Origin: Semisulcospira habei | Taxonomy: Eukaryota; Mollusca; Gastropoda; Semisulcospiridae | Direction: 5' to 3' | Length of the DNA stretch: 64,000 nucleotides | NCBI GenBank assembly: GCA_036245525.1 | Contig: BTPG01000006.1 | Location: 88,008,139-88,072,138, forward strand | Shown here: positions 56,611-64,000 of the stretch, piece after piece | How the letters are laid out: each line of letters starts with the position of its first letter | How positions within the stretch are numbered: the stretch's first letter is position 1 | The notes under the pieces: model-generated | Seen by the model: only the letters and a program-made list of their open reading frames with translations | Told to the model about the DNA's origin: nothing | Database searches by the model: none | Program-made: the position numbers and the translations under genes

Positions 56611-57096
56611 CTGAGAAGAATGAGAATTTTTACTTTCTCTGGGCCTTAAAACTCCATAAGCACGAATACGATCCTAGCCCAAAACGGTGATGCAATTTTC
56701 CTTCAAAAATTGCGTCATTTTCGTTCGAAGTCGGATGCGCATTCGTATCCTTATCGGGCATATGGAAACACACAACATGAAAAGGACTCGCACGAACTTT
56801 TCTGTTTCGGACCCGCTTCGGATGCAGATAGAATTTGTATCGGATTTGTGTTTATGGAAGCGTAGCTTTAGGGTCCAAATTCCCCAATTGTGGAGTTGCC
56901 CTCTAGACTAAAATATAGCTCAAGAGAAAGAACGCCCATGATAGTTTAATGGTGATAGTGCAAAAACAGCGCAAGGGTTTTCTCGCATCAAACTTGAATT
57001 TATCAGGGCTGATCCATGGTCGATGGTTTTGTTTTATTCTAGCGTCATTATCGATGTGACCAAAAGCGACAATTTTGTCGCGCTATGTAGATTTAC

Positions 57097-57935
57097 AGAA
57101 CCAAGAAAAAGATCAAGCTCAACGTCATCCAGTGTTATGCGCCCACTAATGACAGTGACGAGGAAGAGAAACAAGAGTTCTACGACCGACTCCAGAGTGC
57201 TGTGGACAAATGTGCGGAGCGAGACATCACCATCGTCATGGGCGGCGATTTTAATGCCAAAATAGGGGAGGACAACACTGGATACGAAGAGGTGATGGGG
57301 AGACAGGGACTAGGGGAGATGAGTGAGAACGGGGAGAGGTTTGTAGACTTTTGTGCTCTAAACAGACTTGTCATTGGAGGCAGCATCTTCCCACACAGAT
57401 GAATACACAAAGCAACTTGGGTCTCACCTGACCATACTACAGAGAACCAAAAAGATCATATCTGCATTAGCAAGAAATTTAGAAGATCCCTTCAAGATGT
57501 TCGAGTGAGGAGGGGAGCAGATGTCGCCTCAGACTACCATCTGCTTACCTTAAGAATAAAGCTCAAGTTAAAGAAAAGCCACACAGAGACAACAAGAAGA
57601 CAGCGCTATAACGTAGGCCTCCTGAGAGAGACTGGAGTGAGAGAAGAGTTCAAACTGGTGCTGTCCAACCGGTTTGAAGCGTTACAGGAGCTAGTAAATG
57701 AAGAGGAGGTGGTCACCACAGAGCAGCAGTGGAAGGTAGTTAGAGAGGCGCTGAACTCAACCTGCAAAGACACTGTAGGGTTCAGGAAACACCACCACAA
57801 GAACTGGCTGTCGGCACAGACCTTGAAGAAGATAGAAGTGAGGAAGCAGAAGAAAAAAAAGCAGTTCTCAACAACAGTCGCACGAGAGCAGCCAAAGCAA
57901 GGGCACAGGAGGAATACTCGGAAGCCAACCGCGAG
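57097..57935 (+). pseudogene. LINE endonuclease C-terminal part and linker
   Basis: Begins within the endonuclease: LNVIQCYAPTND, MGGDFNAKIGEDN and ASDYHLLTLRI, the last two corresponding to catalytic blocks. A TGA at 57400-57402 interrupts the frame, which then continues. A frameshift around 57850-57935 leads into the RT frame. Confidence 0.75.
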
Positions 57936-59755
57936 GTGAAGAGGAGTATCAGGGCAGACAAGAGGGCCTACACAGACAGCCTGACAGCAGAGGCAGAAAA
58001 GGCTGCAGGCAGCGGCAACATGAAACAGCTCTACGACATTACCAGAAGATTGTCGGGCAAGTATGGCCATACAGAAAGACCAGTAAAAGACAAAGAAGGC
58101 AATCCTATTGCAGACAGAGCAGACCAACTCGACAGATGGGCCGAGTATTTTGAAGAGTTACTGAACAGACCGAGCCACCCGACCCCCCAGATCCAGCCAG
58201 CAGAGACTGACCTACCCATCAGCTGTGACAGACCCAGCCGGGAAGAGATCAGAAGAGCAGTGGCATTTTTGAAGAACGGCAAAGCAGCAGGGCCAGATGG
58301 CATCCCAGCCGAGTCTCTGAAAGCAGACCTAGAGACAACAGTAGAACTGCTGTACCCACTGTTTGGAAAGATCTGGGAAGAGGAGGTGATGCCGGCTGAC
58401 TGGAAGGAGGGGTATCTAATCAAGCTTCCCAAGAAAGGCGACCTCAGAAAGTGTTCCAACTACAGAGGAATCACCTTGCTGTCAGTACCAGGAAAGGTCT
58501 TCAACAGGATCATCCTGGAGAGAATGAAGAGCTCCGTTGAACCCCAGCTGAGAGACCAGCAAGCAGGATTCAGGAAAACCCGATCATGTACAGACCAGAT
58601 CGCCACTCTCCGCACCATCGTGGAACAGTCTCTGGAGTGGAGCTCCCAGCTGTACGTCAACTTTGTGGATTACGAGAAAGCATTTGACAGCGTGGACCGA
58701 GAGACTCTGTGGAAACTCCAACGACACTACGGTGTACCCACAAAGCTCGTCTGCCTGATCAAGAGCAGCTACGATGGCATGACATGTCGCGTGATCCACA
58801 AAGGGCAGTTCACCAGGGAGCTCCAGGTTAGAACCGGTGTCAGGTAGGGGTGTTTGCTGTCTCCGTTCCTCTTCCTACTGGCCATAGACTGGGTCATGAA
58901 GATGACCACAGAGCACAGACGAAGTGGAATACAGTGGACACTGTGGACACAGCTTGACGACCTCGATTTTGCAGACGACTTGGCTTTACTGTCCCACACT
59001 CATCAACAAATGCAGGACAAGACCATGAGGCTTGCTGACATCTCGTCCCAAGTGGGCCTCACCATCCACAAACAGAAAACAAAGACAATGAGGCTGAACG
59101 CAACCAGGGAAGAACCAGTCTTGCTTGCTGGCACCCCGTTGGAGGAGGTGGAGTCCTTCACCTATCTCGGGAGCATCATCGACAAAAAAGGCGGCACTGA
59201 TGCAGATGTCAGAGCACGAATCGGTAAAGCCAGAGCAGCCTTTCTCCAGTTAAAAAAAAGTGTGGAGCTCCAGAGAGCTGTCACAACACACCAAAGTACG
59301 GATTTTCAACTCCAACGTAAAAGCAGTTCTCCTATATGAAGCAGAGACTTGGAGATTTGACAAAAACCACAGTCAACAGAGTACAGATCTTCATAAACAG
59401 TTGCCTTAGAAGAATTTTGAAAATCCACTGGCCAGAGAAGATCAGTGACGTCAGACTCTGGGAGAGAACAGAGCAGATAACAGCAGAGAATGAAATTGGG
59501 CGAAGAAGATGGGGATGGATTGGTCACAGTCTGAGAAAACCAGCTTCCAGTATCACTAGGCAGGCATTGTCATGGAACCCTCAGGGAATGAGGAAAAGAG
59601 GCAGGCCGAGAAACACCTGGCGTCGAGACCTCCAAGCAGACATCAAGAGACTGGGAACCACCTGGAGTAAAATCGAAGGAGAAGCACAGGACAGGAATCG
59701 CTGGAGGTCTCTCGTCCACGGCCTATACCCTGGGAGGGGTGACAGGCGTAAGTAA
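57936..59755 (+). pseudogene. LINE reverse transcriptase
   Basis: RT blocks in order: KNGKAAGPDGIPAE, WKEGYLIKLPKKGD, DQQAGFRKTRSCTDQI, NFVDYEKAFDSVDR, then the RQG block in which CAG has become TAG (58845-58847), GCLLSPFLFLLAIDWV and LDFADDLALLS (active site). A frameshift near 59290 precedes the C-terminal part (59336-59755). Only three or four lesions, so this is a relatively young copy. Confidence 0.82.
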
Positions 59756-59777
59756 GTAAGTAAGTATGTAGATTTAC

Positions 59778-60980
59778 GCCTATATATAGCGAAGTTGATC
59801 TCTTCAGCCTTACCAGTTCTCCCTCGCGTTCGCTTTTAAAAGAAAGACCTACAGATTTAAGAAAAGCACTGTGGCAGTAGGCCTATCACTGAATACATAT
59901 AGGCTAACCCTAACTCTACACGTTTGAGATACATGCGTGCATATGACACAAGCATAAATGCCAAATACATGCTGCAAGGTAGTTGATACTGCGGAAGCAA
60001 GATTCAGCATAAATACTTAAAAGGGGAAAACAAGCATGATATGTAGCATAAGAAAGAACACAGCAACACGCGAAACAGTTTAACCACTCGAGGGTAGTGG
60101 ACACAATATATTGTATTTCTGAAATCTTTGTAAATTCAACGCGGAAGAGCCCCAGCAGTCAAAGGAATATAGACACACAATAGTTTCAGCAAGAGGCATA
60201 GATCCTCACGAGCCCCGCAACTGCGGGGGCTCGTGAGGATCTATACCTCTTGCAGATGAGTACTGTTTATTTTTTCTGTGCAGTGATAACAGTGTTTACG
60301 CTAACTACGTATGTATGAGATAGCATCTTGATTGGGCTGCTTACGCTGAAGTCTACGCTTGCTTTAACACCAATAAGTTCTTATAGTATAGTCTGAGTGA
60401 ACTAACTGAGCCAACTTTGTTAGCAAGAGACACAGATTCTCATAGGCCCCTGCGACTGCACCGGCTCATGAAAATCGATGTCTCTTGCAGATGGATCCGG
60501 CCGAATAAACGACCTAAATTTATGTATCAAATGAATTGGCTTGGACGAGCGACCTAAGTAACTTGTAGTTTCTATGACCTGATTCCGACTCAGAAAAATC
60601 TGTTCAGTACAACAAAATAAAATAAAATAAAGTGAAGAAAATAAAATAAATAAAATAAAATAAAATAAACTACATAAAATACAGAAATAATAAAGAAATT
60701 TTTAAAAATCAAAATAAATTAAATAAAATAAAGAAAGGAATTTCAAAAAAGAAAAGAAAATAAAACAAAAGGATAGAAATGAACTATGAAAACGTTATAT
60801 TCCACGCAATAATATAGGAAGCTTACATGAAACACGCAGGCACGCACGCTGGGAAATGCATGAGCCATGCAGCCACATACGTTGAAAAACTCAGCCAAGC
60901 CAAAGTTGACAACTAAAGACAATATCTACCCTATGTGCATGACAGTGGCTGCACACCGGAACCAATCCGGGAAAGCTCAC
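59778..60980. other. Intron stretch with family A copies and A-rich sequence
   Basis: A family A hairpin at about 60185-60258 (CTCACGAGCCCCGCAACTGC with complement), a decayed one at about 60420-60492, and AAAATA-rich low-complexity sequence at 60612-60780. No gene seen. Confidence 0.6.
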
Positions 60981-61154
60981 CCCATCTGCGAAGTCGTAGT
61001 TCTGTTGGGGATGGCCGCCGTCGTTGACGTTGATCTGGGGGGCAGTGTTGTCGTTGTAGCCATAGAGGTTGACGATGTGACCGTCGCTAATGGAGGACGT
61101 CTCGTCAGCGTAGAGAAAGCGGGAGTTGTCAGTTGCAAGTTGCGTCCGCCCAAG
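60981..61154 (-). CDS. Internal exon of the unidentified host gene (58 codons)
   Basis: Between acceptor TATGCTTAAAG and donor GGG|GTGAGC the minus strand encodes a polar, Asp/Asn-rich peptide (ADETSSISDGHIVNLYGYND). Phase 0 at both ends, matching the exons on either side. The motif VNLYG recurs in the preceding exon. Function not recognised. Confidence 0.6.
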
Positions 61155-61214
61155 CTTTAAGCATACAGTGAAAGAAAAAGGTTGCTGGGGATATTAGTGA
61201 GGTTACGTATACAC

Positions 61215-61445
61215 AGAACGACTGCCAACGACAACGATAGCGAAGTCACGGCGGATAACCAGTGTGCGCCAGAAGCATAAACAACACGGCTCTGAATATC
61301 TCCAAGAGGCATAGATCCACATGAGTCCTTCGGGCTCATGAGGATCTATGCCTCTTGGAGATGTTCGGGGTGTTGTCTGTGCCTATGGCAGAAGATGGTT
61401 ATCCGCCGTGACTTCGCTATCTTTCATTGTTGGGAGTGTTGTGGC
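61215..61445. repeat. Large foldback repeat with family A core, copy 2
   Basis: Same architecture as 21186-21435: outer arms ATAGCGAAGTCACGGCGGAT / ATCCGCCGTGACTTCGCTAT and core AAGAGGCATAGATCC... / ...GGATCTATGCCTCTTGG. Confidence 0.78.
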
Positions 61446-61479
61446 GTAAACCTAACCCCACTTTTACATACGCAGGATA

Positions 61480-61850
61480 AAAAGAGAAGAGAAGGGAAGG
61501 GAATGGAAGGGAAGGGAAAGGACAAGAAAGGAAGGGAAAGGAAGGAACGAGAAGGGACGGGACGGGAAAGGAGGGGAAAGGAAGAGACGAGAAGAAATGA
61601 AAGGGGAGATAAGGGAAGGGAAGGGACAACAAGGGAAGGGACGAGAAGAGAAGGGACGAAAAGGAAGGGACGACAGCGAATGGAAGGGACGAAAATGGAT
61701 GGGCCAAGACGAAAAGATGAGGGAGGGGACGAGAAGAGAAGAGAAGGGATGGGATGGGACAGGAAGAGAAGGACAGAGAAGAAACAGGAAGGTAATGAGA
61801 AGGGAGGGAGGGGACGGGAAGGAAAGGAAAGAGGAGGTAAGGGAAGATTG
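61480..61850. repeat. Purine-rich GGAAG minisatellite-like region
   Basis: About 370 bp almost entirely A and G, made of variants of GGGAAGGGA and GGGACGAGAAGG. Confidence 0.9.
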
Positions 61851-62240
61851 ATTGATTGATTGTACATTGCTTAACGTCCCGACAGCAACAAGGCTTTCTC
61901 AGGACGTGCCTGCACTGCTTGTGAAAAAATAAAAAAGAAACAGAACATTGAATGTATGTCGCCAGCCGGTCAAATACGTTAAATAAACCTAACACATGGG
62001 CCTAAATAAAGCTAAGACCATTTAGCAACACACATCCAATATCAAGAGCTACAGGCAGTGCAGACAGTAGGGAGAGTTTTAAAAAGGCAAATACAGGTGA
62101 ATGGACAAAGGGTAGACAGAAACACATGCCCCAGAATAGAGAGAAAAACCCACCCTGTGGGGCTGACCAGGGTGACCCTGGGAACTAAAAAATACCTAAC
62201 CCCACCCAAGTCCCCCAGGGCAGACCCGGGTGGGGTGGTA
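61850..62240 (+). repeat. SINE-like repeat starting (TTGA)n TACATTGCTTAACGTCC
   Basis: Relative of 23485-24050 in opposite orientation. Shared blocks include ACGTCCCGACAGCAACAAGG, GACGTGCCTGCACTGCTTGT and GTCGCCAGCCGGTCAAATAC. No coding sequence. Confidence 0.65.
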
Positions 62241-62395
62241 AGGGAAGAGAAGAGGATAAAAGACGAGAGGAAACGAGACAAGACAAGACGAGACGAGACG
62301 AGACGAGACGAAACAGACTTCAGTGAAGCCATGCAAAGCTAAGCCAAACCAAGGCATCGCAAGGTACAATCGTCGGCAAATGATTTGTGTCATTT

Positions 62396-62456
62396 TCATT
62401 ACAGCGAGAGATGGATGGACCATAATAGTTCAAGGGTAGTGTCAGATTAGCCTGGC
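62396..62456. repeat. Family B half copy
   Basis: GATGGATGGACCATAATAGT followed by TCAAGGGTAGTGTCAGATTA, ending about 35 bp from the donor of the next exon; the complementary arm is missing. Confidence 0.6.
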
Positions 62457-62489
62457 GTTTTAGATGCAATAACTTACGAATATGCTTAC

Positions 62490-62644
62490 CGGTCCTGGCG
62501 TTTGTTGTGCCTGTCCAAATCTGAAGGCCGGGTTGGCGTGTGGGTTGCTGGCGTTCGCCCGCTGTTGCTTTTGCTGTCTCTCCTTGGCCTTCATGCGGAT
62601 CAGGTAAAACACGCTGCCCGGGCCGTACAGGTTCACCAGAGGAC
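62490..62644 (-). CDS. Internal exon of the unidentified host gene (about 52 codons)
   Basis: Acceptor (TTA)n TTAG and donor CCG|GTAAGC. It enters in phase 1 (matching the exon at 63387-63568) and leaves in phase 0. The peptide starts PLVNLYGPGSVFYLIRMKAK and becomes Gln/Asn/Ala-rich. The acceptor's polypyrimidine part is an (AAT)n microsatellite, so splicing may depend on repeat length. Confidence 0.65.
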
Positions 62645-62645
62645 C

Positions 62646-62647
<2 letters not shown>

Positions 62648-62681
<34 letters not shown>

Positions 62682-62703
62682 TTATAATAATAATAATAAT
62701 AAT
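62648..62703. repeat. (AAT)n microsatellite
   Basis: About 18 AAT units with one interruption, directly upstream (minus strand) of a splice acceptor. Confidence 0.95.
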
Positions 62704-63030
62704 CATTATCAACAACATCATTTTTATCATGATTATTATATTACAGATACAAATATAGCGATTATATTAAGCGATATTATTATTATTTATATTATCAATA
62801 TCATTCTTATTATTGATGCTGCTGCGGTTGTTGTTGCGTCTTGTTAAATATCATTTTTAAGACCCTGTGCGTGTTACAGGTGCAACAGGAACACTAATAA
62901 ACACATACAACAGAGGAAACATTTCACAACACAGCATGAGAGCCTCAAGCTGGGTCTGGAAATGAAAGGAGCTCTCGCCAGAGGCATACATGCAAGTCCA
63001 TGAACCAGCGTTCATCGTCTTGTACCCTTA

Positions 63031-63112
63031 ACTCACTCGAGACGAACGGCATCCCGATACGCCGCTTACGCCGCGTATCCAGTCCGGATGCCGTTCGTTT
63101 CGAATAAGTTAA
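63031..63112. mobile_element. Short TTAA-bounded palindrome (possible third family)
   Basis: TTAACTCACTCGAGACGAAC...GGCATCC pairs with GGATGCCGTTCGTTTCGAATAAGTTAA; the centre is ATACGCCGCTTACGCCGCGTAT. The TTAA boundaries resemble families A and B. Confidence 0.7.
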
Positions 63113-63119
63113 CTATCGG

Positions 63120-63290
63120 GGCAAGGCGCGGGGGCTCATGAGGATTGACGTCTCTTGTTAATCCAATGTTCTTTACGCCCGTTTGTGGTCCTAATTACAG
63201 TGTGTTCTTCACGCGAATACCTCTCTGTGTGCCTTGGTTTCAGACGCGACATTCGTGATCACTGGCAACGAAAGGTCCAAACTGGAAAAC
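63120..63290. repeat. Repeat shared with 26215-26448
   Basis: CGGGGGCTCATGAGGATT then TGTGTTCTTCACGCGAAT and CGTGATCACTGGCAACGAAA parallel the earlier copy. Confidence 0.55.
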
Positions 63291-63386
63291 AAAGTGGCTT
63301 TCGCAGTTTTAGGACTGTAGAGTGGATCACGGTGTCAGAAACACCCCGGCCCCCCTCCCCCTTTCCCCCCTCCCCCCCCCCCCCAC

Positions 63387-63568
63387 CTTTCTGTAGGTTC
63401 TCGATCTGCCACGGCGTATCAGCAGTGAGTGTTACAGCAGTCGACGCTGGGCGGCCGCGGGCGTTCTGCTGTCGTTGCTGCTGCTGCTGCCTGTCTCTCG
63501 CCTCCCGCTCTTTCTCGTCCAGAGTGTACAAGAAGAACCGATACAGCGGTATACTGTCGTCCGTCAGT
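63387..63568 (-). CDS. Internal exon of the unidentified host gene (about 61 codons)
   Basis: Acceptor CTCTACCTGTGCAG and donor AAAG|GTGGGG. It encodes DDSIPLYRFFLYTLDEKERE, then a Gln/Arg-rich run and TADTPWQIENLQK, leaving in phase 1. A C-run (minus: G-run) follows the donor directly. Upstream exons lie outside the window. The protein is not recognised; the hydrophobic-aromatic LYRFFLYTL stretch may border a membrane or folded domain. Confidence 0.62.
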
Positions 63569-64000
63569 CTGCACAGGTAGAGAAAATCTGAAGTAGGCCA
63601 AAAAATGCACGGACTTCATTCATTTAGTCCGCTTCATCTGATTATATTCTCATTATATTTTTCTTCTTCTTCTTATCACGAAACGCGACAGCGTTTGAGC
63701 CCAAACCACTAAGCCACCGCGAACACTCAGAGCAGTAAGTTTACTAAAATTAAAACATTAACGCAGAAATTCAGCGGCGTCAAACTTATTATTGGTTGCT
63801 GCTACAGTCACATGGTATGTTGTTTATGGTAGACAACACTCAAATGAACACGCCAGCACTTCAAACCATGTCACTCCTTCAGCTTTTTAATTTCTTTATA
63901 TGTTTGACGGTTGCTGCAGAACGTATGAACTTAAGAGCCGCCAAGCACATACAGAGATTAACAAGTTGAACGAGTGACAGATATTTTCGGAATGAGTAAA

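Larger units (their letters stand above)
57084..59777 (+). mobile_element. RTE-like LINE, 5'-truncated, with 13-bp target duplication
   Basis: A plus-strand insertion in an intron of the minus-strand host gene (antisense). TATGTAGATTTAC occurs at 57084-57096 and 59765-59777, directly flanking the element. The 3' tail is a short (TAAG)n tract. The element starts inside the endonuclease and runs through RT to the usual RRRxGRPRNTWRRDL-type C-terminus (as RKRGRPRNTWRRDLQ). Confidence 0.92.

Noticed and set aside
61338..61995. Arg/Glu/Gly-rich and Ser/Leu/Pro-rich frames
   Set aside because: Caused by the purine-rich minisatellite at 61480-61850.

Overview
This window looks like nuclear DNA of an invertebrate, most likely a gastropod mollusc (inference). 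The evidence is split host genes with GT-AG introns, several non-LTR retrotransposons, abundant microsatellites, dense short palindromic repeats, a three-member intronless family of FkbM-type methyltransferases, and a chitin-binding/mucin-like gene of the shell-matrix or mucus type. No bacterial operons, rRNA or tRNA genes were recognised.

Layout. (1) 1-4.1 kb: the 3' end of a plus-strand secreted chitin-binding gene (four exons, all introns phase 1), with an old LINE RNase H fragment upstream. (2) 5.3-10.3 kb: a nearly complete but inactivated LINE with endonuclease, RT and RNase H. (3) 11-13.1 kb: a short, recent LINE copy with a 10-bp target duplication, then FkbM-like gene 1 (minus strand). 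(4) 13.2-17.9 kb: a 4.7-kb inverted-repeat structure with arms of about 1.07 kb around a decayed LINE. (5) 18-26 kb: microsatellites, palindromes and a 1.8-kb LINE copy. (6) 26.4-28.7 kb and 45.5-47.9 kb: two halves of a segmental duplication, each carrying an FkbM-like gene (2 and 3). (7) 29.2-45.4 kb: a Polinton/Maverick (adintovirus-like) element between the duplicates, delimited by a perfect 6-bp target duplication TATGTA and long terminal inverted repeats. (8) 48-63.6 kb: the 3' part of an unidentified minus-strand host gene with at least seven exons; a LINE copy sits antisense in one of its introns.

The Polinton is the centrepiece. It encodes a packaging ATPase, protein-primed DNA polymerase B, retroviral-type integrase, a hexon-like major capsid protein, a penton-like minor capsid protein, and several element-specific proteins of unknown role, including a 408-residue coiled-coil/membrane protein. 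No adenain-type protease was recognised. Many genes carry single-base frameshifts in or beside homopolymers, plus three in-frame TGA codons. It is therefore either a recently silenced copy or partly damaged by base-calling error. The right TIR is present twice around a 20-N gap, with one base of difference in about 535, which points to two contigs overlapping unrecognised. The corrected length would be about 15.6 kb.

A second theme is the density of palindromic short repeats. At least two families, and a possible third, are bounded by TTAA with CCC-starting inverted termini. That is the signature of piggyBac-type non-autonomous elements (MITEs).
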